DNA of 64,000 nt from assembly GCA_034440615.1 (NCBI GenBank), contig JAOTOM010004289.1, positions 139,501-203,500 of the forward strand. The letters are read 5' to 3'. Shown here in pieces: positions 11,655-22,122 of the stretch. The stretch is from Ashinkailepas kermadecensis (Eukaryota > Arthropoda > Thecostraca > Neolepadidae). How positions within the stretch are numbered: the first letter of the stretch is position 1; every line of letters begins with the position of its first letter. The position numbers and the translations under genes were made by a program. The notes beneath the pieces are model-generated. The model searched no databases. It was not told the DNA's origin and worked only from the letters and a program-made list of their open reading frames with translations.

Positions 11655-11972
11655 GCGTCCGTGATGCAGGCTGGTGCCGTGATGCAGGCTGGTACCGTGA
11701 TGCAGGCCGGTACCGTTATGCAGGCTGGTGCCGTGATGCAGGCTGGTGCCGTGGTGCAGGCTGGTGCCGTGATGTAGGCTGGTGCCGTGATGTAGGCTGG
11801 TGCCGTGGTGCAGGCTGGTGTCGTGATGCAGGCTGGTGCCGTGATGTAGGCTGGCACCATGATGTAGGCTGGTGCCGTGGTGCAGGCTGGTGCCGTGATG
11901 TAGGCTGGTGCAGTGATGCAGGCTGGTGCCGTGATGCAGGCTGGTGCCGTGATTTAGGCTGGTGCCGTGCTC
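11655..11972. repeat. 18-bp minisatellite, about 17 copies
   Basis: The unit is GATGCAGGCTGGTGCCGT with a few C/T and G/A variants. As 18 is divisible by three it stays open in several frames on both strands; these are repeat artefacts, not genes. Confidence 0.95.
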
Positions 11973-12270
11973 GGGCCCATCGGGCGCCGCCGGTAGAGTT
12001 GGAGCACCAGTTGGTATTCTTACCACTCGTCGGGGAGATCAGACCTCAGGTCCCGGTCAGGGAGGAGACCAGTTCTGTTCCTAGATAGTCCGGGGAATCG
12101 CCACATGTGTGGCGATGATAGCGGAATCCCTCGTCCGCGCCGGCCCATTGATCTCGCTGAAGCAGGTCATTTATCGAATTGGAAATACGACGCCACTTGT
12201 TCGCGGCAAACATGACCAGCTCAGCTGAAAACGCGCCTTCTTGGTGGGAGAGGTTTCCAGGGGAGAGAGG

Positions 12271-12274
<4 letters not shown>

Positions 12275-12359
<85 letters not shown>

Positions 12360-13212
12360 AGAGAGTGGGAGAGAGTGGGAGAGAGTGGGAGAGAGTGGGA
12401 GAGAGTGGGAGAGAGTGGGAGAGAGTGGGAGAGAGTGGGAGAGAGCGGGAGAGAGCGGGAGAGAGCGGGAGAGAGCGGGAGAGAGCGGGAGAGAGCGGGA
12501 GAGGGCGGGAGAGGGCGGGAGAGGGCGGGAGAGGGCGGGAGAGGGCGGGAGAGATCGGGAGAGAGCGGGAGAGAGCGGGAGAGAGCGGGAGAGAGCGGGA
12601 GAGAGCGGGAGAGAGCGGGAGAGAGCGGGAGAGAGCGGGAGAGAGCGGGAGAGAGCGGGAGAGAGCGGGAGAGAGCGGGAGAGAGCGGGAGAGAGCGGGA
12701 GAGAGAGCGGGAGAGAGAGCGGGAGAGAGAGCGGGAGAGAGAGCGGGAGAGAGAGCGGGAGAGAGAGCGGGAGAGAGAGCGGGAGAGAGAGCGGGAGAGA
12801 GAGCGGGAGAGAGAGCGGGAGAGCGGGGGAGAGAGCGGGAGAGAGCGGGAGAGAGCGGGAGAGAGCGGAGAGAGCGGGAGAGAGCGGGAGAGCGGAGAGA
12901 GAGCGGGAGAGAGCGGGAGAGAGAGGGAGAGAGCGGGAGAGAGCGGGAGAGAGCGGGAGAGAGCGGGAGAGAGCGGGAGAGAGCGGGAGAGAGCGGGAGA
13001 GAGCGGGAGAGAGCGGGAGAGAGCGGGAGAGAGCGGGAGAGAGCGGGAGAGAGCGGGAGAGAGCGGGAGAGCGGAGAGAGCGGGAGAGAGCGGGAGAGAG
13101 CGGGAGAGAGCGAGAGAGAGGGGAGAGAGAGCGGGAGAGAGCGGGAGAGACAGGGAGAGCGGGAGAGACAGGGAGAGCGGGAGAGACAGGGAGAGCGGGA
13201 GAGCGGGAGATG
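12275..13212. repeat. ~930-bp purine-rich repeat: (AG)n then 10-bp and 12-bp GAGAGCGG units
   Basis: A pure (GA)n run (to about 12354) passes into blocks of a 10-bp unit: GGGAGAGAGT, then GGGAGAGAGC, then GGGAGAGGGC, then GGGAGAGAGC again, followed by a 12-bp variant GGGAGAGAGAGC (about 12700-12820) and more 10-bp units. Purines dominate one strand almost without interruption except one C or T per unit. Such tracts can form triplex (H-DNA). Long open frames in all phases here are artefacts of the period. Confidence 0.95.
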
Positions 13213-13999
13213 GGGAGGGGGTCATGCCAAATTACCAAGGTACCTTCCCAATTTATCACCATTGTATCTCATATTTTGATGAAAATATGCGGATTCTTCG
13301 GAGCCACGAATCCATTTCCGTACGTCCTTCGTCAACCAGACGAAGGGTTACGGAGATAGGGATCATCGAACTTTTGAGGTTATGTCATGCAGCCTGTTGA
13401 AGATGGTATAATCTGGTTTAATAAAGCAAGAACAAGAGCAATGTCAGCAATAACTATTGCAGCTTCTCTGCAGAGTAGTTTTACAGTAACATAATTTGTC
13501 CCAGTGTATTTTAACGCTGGAATGAATGAAAGTTAGCCAGATGGGTGTGACGAGTATACGAGAGTTGCGAAATAAGAAGCACGTTTGATGTAAATTGCGT
13601 CAAGATGTGGTGCACATGTCCAGACTGTGACATTTTTAATTGCCACACAAATCAAATCTCCATGTAACAGTTGGGAAATTAACGACCTTGACTGGTTACT
13701 TTGGTGGGCACGGTTCGCTAAGTCACGCTTGTGCCTGCTCTCAGGGTTGCTTTATAAGAATGCCATTACAATTGCGCGAGCGGGAAAATATGAATTGTAT
13801 AGCGTTGGCTTCCGCTCTCATTACGCTATCAATCACTATTTTATAATGTAATGATATTCAGAACAATGTGACGCATTTGACGCAACCACAGCCTCATTTG
13901 ACATCGGATAACGTGGCTGAATAACTTTCTAGGCCTTTCAAATGAATGATGCTTTCTTTTCAAATGAATCTTGCAATGGGGGCCTTCTCTGTCAAGAGG

Positions 14000-14790
14000 G
14001 TTCTATTAGCAGAAGGCCTTAGGGCCCCTCTGTCAACCCGCAGACACTTTTTAGCAGCCAGGGTTCCTCCATGGGCCTAGGGGCCCTTTACCTTTCCCCG
14101 GGAACCCTCTTCTTGGGCCCGGGCTGTCTCCGCTCTGTTGCCCGGGCTGTCTCCGTTGCTCGGGAACCTTTCCGTCAGTCTGAGGCCCGCTCTGTCAGCT
14201 CTGGGCCTCTCCGTCGGCTCAGGGCCCTCTCTCACGACTTCGTCCGACGGAGTGGCCCTGTGCCCACTCCGTAGGCTCAGGGCCCTCTCTCACGACATCG
14301 TCTGGCCGGAGGCCCCTCTTCAACAGCTAGGGCTCTCTCCATCGGGCCATGGGTCATTTGTACGGTTTTGAGCCATCTCAGTCAGCACAGAGGCCCTTTG
14401 CATAGGCTCGGAGCTCTTTCGGACGGTCCGGGATCCTCTCTGGCAGCTAGGGTCCTTCCCGTTGGCTCAGGTGTCCTTACTGACTGGGGTCTTCTCTGTC
14501 AGCCCGGGACCCTTCAAACGATCGGGAACCCCTCCGTCGGCCCAGAAGCTGTTTGCGTTGGCCCAACTCCGGGCCCTCAATGTCTGCCGTGAGCACTCTC
14601 CGTGATTCGCTGCCCTCATCGCGGCCGCGGTCTTCATCGGCCTGGAACCATCTCCATCTGCCCTGGACCTCTTTCTTCGGTACAGATGCCTTTGACGTCT
14701 GTTCCGGGGCCCTTCACATCGACCCGGAGCCTTCACCGATCGTCCGGAATCCCTCCGGAGCGTCCACTAGCTTGTGTACTTCGTCACGGT
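14000..14790. repeat. Degenerate ~27-30-bp GC-rich repeat
   Basis: Imperfect copies follow the scheme GGG-CCCT-TC-GTCGG-C: GGGCCCTCTCTCACGACTTC, AGGGTCCTTCCCGTTGGCTC, GGAACCCCTCCGTCGGCCCA and others. Divergence between copies is high, so this array is older than its neighbours. Open frames through it lack motifs. Confidence 0.65.
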
Positions 14791-15114
14791 CTTTGTTGAA
14801 ATACATCACTCTTTGCGACCCGTTTATACCTCTTTGGGACCAAGGGCGAGGGCAATATTATAAATGTCATTCCGCATGGAGGTGGAATCCCCCTGATCCC
14901 TCGGCGGGGAGGATTAAAATGTTTCTTACATCGTGAGCTATCCAATTATGATAAAAGCATCGAATAATCTGCTTTGCATTTCCCTCACAACCCGATCCAA
15001 GCCATGTTTCTAGATCGGCCAGTGCTTCCAGTGACCATGCAATGGTTCCCAGCCAATGAGCCGAACACCATCAAGGTGTTATCTGATGATGCATCAAGTG
15101 ACGAGGTATCAAGA

Positions 15115-15262
15115 TGTCACCCCGGTCCCAGGCTTCTGCTACCGGAGCCCTGATGAGATTGCTGACCACGCCGTGGCTTCCCAGGTGCCTGATGCCGGAG
15201 TTCGACTGAGATGACCTGACCGTGCCGTGGTTTCCCAGGTTCCTGGTGCCGGAGTCCATCCA
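15115..15262. repeat. ~54-bp tandem repeat containing three splice-acceptor copies
   Basis: Three imperfect copies each contain a CCCAG acceptor followed by a LVPES-like codon run: AG at 15130-15131, 15183-15184 and 15237-15238 (spacing 53 and 54). Only the third keeps the transporter frame. In the phase set by exon A the first two would read L-L-L-P-E-P-stop and C-L-M-P-E-F-D-stop. Confidence 0.75.
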
Positions 15263-15402
15263 GTGGCTGGTGTCGATGCGACGACACGCCGACGCTGAAA
15301 AGCTGATCCGACTCGGCTGCAGACTGAACGGCATCATCTTACCCAGCGACTTCAAGCTGGACCAAGCCGACGGCGACGGCGACAGCAACGATGAGGCCAC
15401 CG
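15239..15402 (+). CDS. SLC22-family transporter, internal exon B (PES motif)
   Basis: The exon follows TTTCCCAG and ends before GTCAGT (15403). The first base completes the Trp begun in exon A, giving W-F-L-V-P-E-S-I-Q-W-L-V-S, the classic W-x-x-P-E-S-x-R-W-L signature after the sixth membrane helix of SLC22 proteins (here Gln in place of the usual Arg). R-R-H-A-D-A-E-K-L-I-R, G-C-R-L-N-G and L-P-S-D-F follow, matching the family's amphipathic cytoplasmic helices. The end is an acidic D-Q-A-D-G-D-G-D stretch in the large intracellular loop. The exon ends in phase 1 (G|GT, Gly), as required by exon C. Confidence 0.88.
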
Positions 15403-15690
15403 GTCAGTCTCCTCCCGGACATTAGTCTGCAGGTCAGGGATCAACGAAGGTGAGATTACTGGCAATCAACTATATTCTTCTTTACCTTTTTCTTGTTGAG
15501 CCAAAAATAAATTAAAGCACTTTTTCCGGATGCCTACCATTAAATTTGTGGGACAAATAATCGGAAGAGGTATGCAGAGATATTTGTATAGTGCACCCGA
15601 AATTTTAATTCCTACGCTTTGAAGGAAATGAAAATCAGTTTAAAAAGTGGAAAACAATGTGTTTAGTGCGCCTCTTACTTGATCACCCGA

Positions 15691-16222
15691 TTGAGGGCAA
15701 GGGCTGGTTAGTGCCGCAGAACATGGTCGGGCTGGATGGTCGGGCTGTATTGAGGGCAAGGGCTGGTTAGTGCCGCGGAACATGGTCGGGCTGGATGGTC
15801 GGGCTGGATGGTCGGGCTGGATGGTCGGGCTGTATTGAGGGCAAGGGCTGGTTAGTGCCGCAGAACATGGTCGGGCTGGATGGTCGGGCTGTATTGAGGG
15901 CAAGGGCTGGTTAGTGCCGCAGAACATGGTCGGGCTGGATGGTCGGGCTGTATTGAGGGCAAGGGCTGGTTAGTGCCGCGGAACATGGTCGGGCTGGATG
16001 GTCGGGCTGTATTGAGGGCAAGGGCTGGTTAGTGCCGCAGAACATGGTCGGGCTGGATGGTCGGGCTGGATGGTCGGGCTGGATGGTCGGGCTGGATGGT
16101 CGGGCTGTATTGAGGGCAAGGGCTGGTTAGTGCCGCAGAACATGGTCGGGCTGGATGGTCGGGCTGTATTGAGGGCAAGGGCTGGTTAGTGCCGCAGAAC
16201 ATGGTCGGGCTGGATGGTTGAC
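15691..16222. repeat. 59-bp minisatellite with internal 13-bp sub-repeat, 8 copies
   Basis: The unit has TGAGGGCAAGGGCTGGTTAG, TGCCGCAGAACATGG and one to four copies of the 13-mer TCGGGCTGGATGG. Length changes between copies are steps of the 13-mer, a two-level repeat. A/G alternation at GCCGC(A/G)GAAC defines two copy types that interleave. Confidence 0.95.
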
Positions 16223-16319
16223 CACCTCCGGAAAATGCCAATAGATGCGTTATCAGGTAGATAAAAGCCAATTGGGGGACAAAAAAGCAGAAATTGAAGC
16301 AAATCAACACAGAAATTTG

Positions 16320-16493
16320 GGGTCGCGGTAGCTCAGTTGGTAGAGCATCGGACTCTTGATCGCAAGATTGTTGGTTCGAATCTCACAACCGACGGTATTT
16401 ACCGAGTCCACCCGCGACCAATCGGCGTGAGAGGTTGGCGACGCTATATAACCTAGCGGTTGAATGCGTCGTAAAAGATCCTAAGGTTCTTCT
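16320..16493 (+). mobile_element. SINE copy 1, tRNA Lys/Ala-like head
   Basis: A 174-bp insertion bounded by a perfect 16-bp target duplication, TCAACACAGAAATTTG (16304-16319 and 16494-16509). The head has an exact A box, TAGCTCAGTTGG (16329-16340), and a near-exact B box, GGTTCGAATCT (16373-16383), so it has an internal RNA polymerase III promoter. The acceptor stem and T stem carry mismatches, so it is not a working tRNA. The body CCCGCGACCAATCGGCGTGA begins at 16411. The 3' end is a hairpin CGACGC/GCGTCG (16439-16444, 16466-16471) with an inner AACC/GGTT stem, then TAAAA and a short tail. Body and tail match the copy at 21238; the tail resembles the LINE end at 58833. Confidence 0.92.
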
Positions 16494-16509
16494 TCAACAC
16501 AGAAATTTG

Positions 16510-18555
16510 CTATCAGAACACTGTTCATCGTCTTGTTTAACAATCACCAGAGGATCCGAGGAGGAAAGAGGGAAATATGGTCATGGCTCCTACAGCAGAA
16601 CAACTTGAACGAAGCACGCGGCAGATAAGGCAGGATTCCAACCTGTTTTTTTTCCGCGTTCCATGAGGGAAATGGCAAGCGGCGTTTTTCCGACCGTGCA
16701 CCTGCCCAGTTTAATACGTTTCTCGCCAACCTGACTGCTACCCATACCATCAGTTAGTCGGGCCTTGGAGCGTCATATGTATCCTATCCGCCAACCCGAC
16801 ACTCTATCACCCATGTCATCATTCAGGCGCACCGCGACGCGTCATCTGTTGTGACGTGTTGCTACATAGTCAGTAAACACACTCACGATTTGGACTGTGT
16901 CAGCGTTCATGTGAGATTGGGTGTTGTCTTGGCGCGTGAGAGGTCTGACCACTTACACACCGTTTTTATTTTTCTCTGACAATGGGCTGGCAATAGCCAG
17001 GAGCTTCTTGGGAGACCCCAATACACGCCTTTGTCTTTGAAGCATTTAATATTTTTCGAAGTAAACTAGGAACATTTTATGACGGGTAGTTTGTTTTAAT
17101 GTTGTTGTTGTGTGGAATGTTTTAACGCTTGCATCTTTGTGTTGGTGTTCTAAATCTGCTAAGTTTTATCTTCAAATTAGAGGATGAAATTACCGTATTA
17201 TTGACCACCTGTGCCTATTTGACCTCTCCCAAATGGCTATAGGCCCATCGAGAACTGGGAGTTGAATCTGCGACTGCTAATTATGGCGCATTAATACCAC
17301 ATGAGAAGTCACGTGCTATTTGATCCAGATTGATGCTATTTGATTATATTTGATCCAGATGTTCCAGGCATTATCGGATCAGCAGCAAACTGGCCCTCCC
17401 AGCCAGTTTGCAGCCTAAATACGAGCGCGTGAAGCGGCTCGAACCCCGTTTTGCCAGGACAGGAGAGATCAATGCGGACCAGCGCTCTAACCAGCTTTTC
17501 TTCCCGGGCGGCATTATATGTGAAATTATGTAAATGGCTCGACAGTATTATCAATGGAGACAAATTTGTTGTTATTAAACGAGATAGGTGGATACTTGTC
17601 AGAAAATCTGAACAGGTTGTATCCTTTTTCTCTTATTATATCCGTCACATTTTCGTTACTTCGCTATGTTTTATTAACAAAATCGCTTTCGTGTTCATTT
17701 GCTCAAATGCACTGAACATGAGTTTCTCAATTAACCATTGCTGGCACATGCAATGCGTGATATGAAATAAGATATTAAGAGGCACATAGCACAAAATATG
17801 ATCAGCAGGACATAAAATATAATAAAATAAGCCGCACAATACATAAAGTGAGCAAAAATATGCGACTATTTGGCAACGCACCATCCAATTGGACCTACAC
17901 CGTGTTCATCGATCGGCTGGAATGAATATTCTACTTCAGTGGCGTTCATTATATCTATTTGAGCCATCTGATTTGCCACCGAATTTGGGTAGAAGGGGGA
18001 GGGGTAAGAGGGTTTCAAGGACGACTTCGTCCTTGCAACACGATAACCGTAATGCTAAATGTCATGAGTTTGTGGGACGCGTCCACCCGCCCCTACCGTG
18101 GTGACGCTCATGCTTGGAACCTCCCTCAGGACTGGCTGCAAACTAAAAGCATCAATATCTATGGGCCAGCGGCACCTTTTATTAAACAATCTTGGCGATT
18201 TTCCAGGCTTCAGCTAAATGACCAATTTTTGTCCAATATTCGACCTTTGACCTGAACTTTTGTAGGTTAAGATTTCACCTAAGCTGCACTTCACGTATTT
18301 GGCATCATTTGGGAACCCTTGCCCTAATTAATCAACCAGGTTTGTTTTACGACCTTACTGCAATTAGGCGTGATGTAGCTCGGGTAATGGTAAGTGTCAC
18401 CCACTTCCCTCTTTGATAACATAGGATGTGCATGTTCAAGGCTCGTGAGATTCCTCTGAATATTTTGGATTTTGATAACATTTTACACAGAAGTCTTTAG
18501 ATGAAACGGAACAAGACCGGGAGTGTGACAAGTTAGAAAATAACATGCATCCTCC
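16510..18555. other. No gene recognised
   Basis: Unique-looking intron sequence. Open frames on both strands are short and lack motifs. A short TGATCCAGAT word is repeated at about 17320-17360. Confidence 0.4.
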
Positions 18556-19345
18556 TCATTAGAGGATGATGTGCATCAGATCAGAGGATGAGTATGAGGA
18601 TCAGAGGATCAGGATGCATCATAAGAGGATGATATGCATCAGATCAGAGGATGAGGATGAGGATCAGAGGATCAGGATGCATATGGGCGCAAAATGACCA
18701 ATGCAGTCGACGCACCCTAAAGCACAAATCCACCACCACCACCAGAGGATGATATGCATCAGATCAGAGGATGAATATGAGGATCAGAGGATCAGGATGC
18801 ATCATAAGAGGATGGCATGCATCAGATCAGAGGATGAGGATGAGGATCAGAGGATCAGGATGCATCATCAGAGGATTATATGCTTGAGATCAGAGAATGA
18901 GTATGAGGATCAAAGGATCAGGACGCATCATAAGAGGATTATATGCATCAGATCAGAGGATGAGGATGAGGATCAGAGGATCAGGATGCAGCATCAGATG
19001 ATGATTTGCATCAGATCAGAGGATGAGGATGAGGATGAGGATCACAGGATCAGGATGCATCATCGGAGGATTATATGCATGAGATCAGAGGATGAGTATG
19101 AAGATCAGATGATCAGGATGCATCATCAGAGGATGATATGCATCAGATCAGAGGATGAGGATGAGGATCAGAGGATCAGGATGCATCATCAGAGGATGAT
19201 ATGCATCAGATCTGAGTATGAGGGTGAGGATCAGAGGATCAGGATGCATCATAAGAGGATAATATGCATCAGATCAGAGGATGAAGATGAGGATCAGAGG
19301 ATCAGGATGCATCATCAGAGGATGATGCATCCTGTATCAGAAAAT
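18556..19345. repeat. 63-bp minisatellite, about 12 copies
   Basis: The unit begins AGGATGATATGCATCAGATC and includes GATGAGGATGAGGATCAGAG and a repeated GATCAGGATGCATCAT. Since 63 is 21 codons, one frame stays open for 215 residues (18701-19348) as a 21-residue acidic/His repeat. There is no evidence that it is translated. The array is interrupted at 18685-18742 by a LINE-tail fragment. Confidence 0.95.
18685..18742 (+). mobile_element. Stray I-like LINE (or SINE) 3'-tail fragment inside a minisatellite
   Basis: GGGCGC (18685-18690), a 21-base loop with GACC...GTC, then GCACCC (18712-18717), TAAAG, an A-rich step and (CCA)n. This matches the 3' end of the I-like LINE at 58833 in order, loop length and flanking TAAAG. 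It replaces part of one minisatellite unit. It looks like a severely 5'-truncated insertion. Confidence 0.65.
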
Positions 19346-21020
19346 TAAATGCCCCCCCCCCCCCTGCATCATCCTCCTTTGAAGCCGAACGGGCGATTGT
19401 CATGTCTTGTGCTGTGGTGCATGGGGTTATGTAACAATTTGAATCTGACAGTCAGGACCCGGTTGTCGCCAGGACTGGCGTTTGCTTCTTTTCGGGTGGG
19501 GCGCCTTCCGTTTAGAGATAATTGGAAATGTAGGTAAGTCAGCGCGCAAAAGCGACGACAGTATTGCACACACATCAGTATTAACGAACTAAAGCTCATT
19601 TGTTTGTACACATTGGTGTTCGATTAATCAAATATAGCGAGCACTTGAGTCTTTGATCTTTCCCGCTTGACATCAGAATATTCATCTTTTCAAGGTGATG
19701 CAAAATTATTAACCTATATTGCAATTTTAGGATGCACGCATGCTAATACGAATAGGTCGCTTTCTCTAAGGTTCTTAAAAAGTAACTTCAAAGAATATGT
19801 GCATGTCTATGTTATATTCGCGAGAACCCATCACAGTGCCCTGTCCATGTGAGGTCGCTAACCCACGCCGACAGTGACAGTTTGTCACCTTCAAATGGCA
19901 CGGGAGCGGGTCGGCACGACCACCCCTTGGCAATTCCAACCAGAGCGGGCTAAGCGCGCTGCTGTATTGGTGTTTTGGGGCGCACCGACTAGTTGGGCCT
20001 TGTGCGTCCACCAGGTTAACGAACAAAACAAACACTAGCGTTCAGCTTGTTGCCAGATCTCATAACTGACACAAAAATTGTGTGGTTATTGGTAGATTTC
20101 AGGTGAGATAAACGGTGAACAGTCCAGTCGAGTTTTGTCAACAGTCGAAAGTTCTTTTTTTCTCACAAATTCTATCAAAACTACTATTCATGTGCGCACG
20201 AATTACTTACTAAAGTGTTCCGTCTAATATTGCCTGTGCAATGACGCTTTTCTTGTAGAGTTATGACCCATTGGGAATGCACGATGTCCGGTCAAAGCCT
20301 GGAGCCCATTTTCTAATTGTTTCTAACATAGCAAGTTTCATGTTTCACTATTATATGGTGAAAATTATAACTATTTGGAACTACATACCCAATATATATC
20401 CTAAGCCTTAATTCACCCGAAAGGGGTCCGTAACTCGAAAATGGTTATCCAAGGTCACCATAGGTCAATAACCTTGGATTACTTCGATACTTAGATGACC
20501 TCGAATGGTCCCTTACACTATAAATCTGAGTTCAGCTTCCACTTCCCTAAGCGATCTGAACTGCGATTCTTGGTCATACTTACCTCGATAAATATCAAGA
20601 TGTACATGGTGAGGGGTGTGACCTGACTTGGAGGCTTCTTCAATCATGGTGTGCGCAACACCAACCGATAGGCTATGTCCAGCTGAACATACGTACGCCC
20701 ATGTTTTCCTGTTTGGCCGATTTTCTGGGCGATTGTCTGGGCGATTGTCTGGGCGATTAGGCGTGATGGTGTGCTCCAGCCGAAAATATCAGATCTTCTC
20801 GAGATCTTTACTCTTGACCTGACCTAGGGAGTCAACAGTTATCCGCACTAAGTCATGCTGGGTGTCTTTACGTAGAACGTGTATCAAACATTACGCTGGT
20901 TTTCATGTATGTAGCTCGATTAAGTGCGAAATTACGAGGGGTGGCAACAACCCCCTTCCCTGCGTCGGTGACGGAAGATTGTGAAATGCTTTTGCATGGC
21001 GAAGGTTAAGCTATGGAAGC
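19346..21020. other. No gene recognised; poly-C tract and a 12-bp triplet repeat
   Basis: A run of about 14 C lies at 19353-19366. Three copies of GTCTGGGCGATT occur at about 20725-20760. No gene motifs were seen. Confidence 0.4.
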
Positions 21021-21028
21021 ATGAGAAG

Positions 21029-21128
21029 AGATGGGCGATCCATCACTGCGTGAGGCTGGAAGACGGGCGATCCATCACTGCGTGAGGCTGGAAGACGGGC
21101 AATCCACCACTGCGTGAGGCTGGAAGAC
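21029..21128. repeat. 32-bp minisatellite, 3 copies
   Basis: The unit is GGGCGATCCATCACTGCGTG plus AGGCTGGAAGAC; the third copy has AATCCACCAC in place of GATCCATCAC. Confidence 0.9.
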
Positions 21129-21237
21129 GGGCGTCGCCACAGGGTATCAGAAGGTGGAGGACAGGGGATGTGTCCATCTTCAGCGTCATGAAATTTAACA
21201 CTACACGTATGGTGCGGCTTGAACACAATCGACCTAA

Positions 21238-21397
21238 GGGACGAGTGGTCTAGGGGTAAGATGCTCGTCTCACAATCGAAAGGTTGTGGGTTCGAGTCTC
21301 ACCTGTCGCTACTCTTCGCCCGCGACCAATCGGCGTGAGAGATTGGCGACGCTACATGACTCAACGGTCGACGTGTCGTAAAACTAATAACCAACCA
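21238..21397 (+). mobile_element. SINE copy 2, tRNA-Pro-like head
   Basis: A 160-bp insertion with a perfect 13-bp target duplication, ACAATCGACCTAA (21225-21237 and 21398-21410). The head has A box TGGTCTAGGGGT (about 21246) and B box GGTTCGAGTCT (21289-21299), with a GTGGG/CTCAC T stem. TGGTCTAGGGGTA is typical of tRNA-Pro, unlike the head of copy 1. The body CCCGCGACCAATCGGCGTGA and GATTGGCGACGCTA match copy 1. The 3' hairpin is CGACGC (21347-21352) with GTGTCG (21373-21378), inner GACT/GGTC stem, then TAAAA and (AACC)n. Stem bases differ from copy 1 and the LINE at 58.8 kb, but pairing is retained. Confidence 0.92.
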
Positions 21398-21552
21398 ACA
21401 ATCGACCTAAAAACCCTCTCGTGCACCCTCCCCATTCATGTTGGTTAGCATTCATGATCTGTTGAACCCACGCATGGTAGCATGTCGAAAATTCCAGCTA
21501 CATCTGCCGCCGGTGCGGTTGTCTCTCGACTGCCGAACCAGCGGCGCTGGTC

Positions 21553-21729
21553 CCCGCGGTGGTGGTGGGAGCAGCACGCCTGGTGGCGGGAGCAACACGC
21601 CTGGTGGTGGGAGCAACAGGCAAGGTGACGGGAGCAGCAGACCTGGTGGCGGGAGCAGCAGACCTGGTGGCGGGAGCAGCACGCCTGGTGGCGGGAGCAA
21701 CAGGCAAGGTGACGGGAGCAGCAGGCCTG
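21553..21729. repeat. 21-bp minisatellite, 8 copies
   Basis: The unit is GGTGGCGGGAGCAACACGCC plus T, with variants carrying AGGCAAGGTGACGGG. It is a multiple of three, hence open Gly/Ser-rich or Ala-rich frames on both strands without supporting motifs. Confidence 0.92.
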
Positions 21730-21973
21730 CCGCCGTATCCGCACCGACCGCCCCAAACCGGATCTGTTGCAGACGGGTGGTCTGCCGACACGGAGCTGTG
21801 GTTTCCTCGAGGTGCAGCCCTGATATCGCTGACACTGTCCGCCAGACGGGAAAAAAACAGCCCGTCCGGCTCTCGCAATTGGCAGCTCATATGGCAGCCC
21901 ATATGGCAGCTCACCCGACAGTCGCACGGTAGTGTGCGTGTGTGTGCTTCTTCTCGCAATTCGGGCCCTTTCT

Positions 21974-22122
21974 GTTCTGTGATAGTTGGGGACGTAGTAT
22001 TGGTACTCTGTGATAGTTGGAGATGTAGTGTGGGCACTCTGTGATAGTTGAGGATGTAGTGTAGGTACTCTGTGATAGCTGGGGATGTAGTGTAGGTATT
22101 CTGTAATAGTTGGGGATGTAGT
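21974..22122. repeat. ~31-bp minisatellite, 5 copies
   Basis: The unit is CTCTGTGATAGTTGGGGATG plus TAGTGTAGGTA, with several single-base variants. Confidence 0.9.

Larger units (their letters stand above)
8543..15238 (+). other. Intron between transporter exons A and B
   Basis: A 6.7-kb phase-2 intron, GTCAGT...CCCAG. It holds one MITE and several unrelated minisatellites, listed separately. Between them (8543-9327, 9581-9691, 10000-10561, 10991-11654, 11973-12274, 13213-14000, 14791-15114) I see no coding sequence with recognisable motifs. A 36-bp word is duplicated at about 10258-10330. Confidence 0.7.

Noticed and set aside
12179..13400. Open frames of 330-370 codons in several phases on both strands
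   Set aside because: They follow from the 10- and 12-bp purine repeat, which has few stop codons; the products are R/E/G or S/L/P repeats without domain features.
15402..15455. Alternative donor AAG|GTGAGA at about 15449 for exon B
   Set aside because: An in-frame stop precedes it; GTCAGT at 15403 gives the phase needed by exon C.
16321..16393. A tRNA gene
   Set aside because: The acceptor and T stems carry mismatches, and the sequence continues into a SINE body with a 16-bp target duplication around the whole unit.
21240..21312. A tRNA-Pro gene
   Set aside because: The A and B boxes are good but the acceptor stem does not pair; it is the head of the second SINE.
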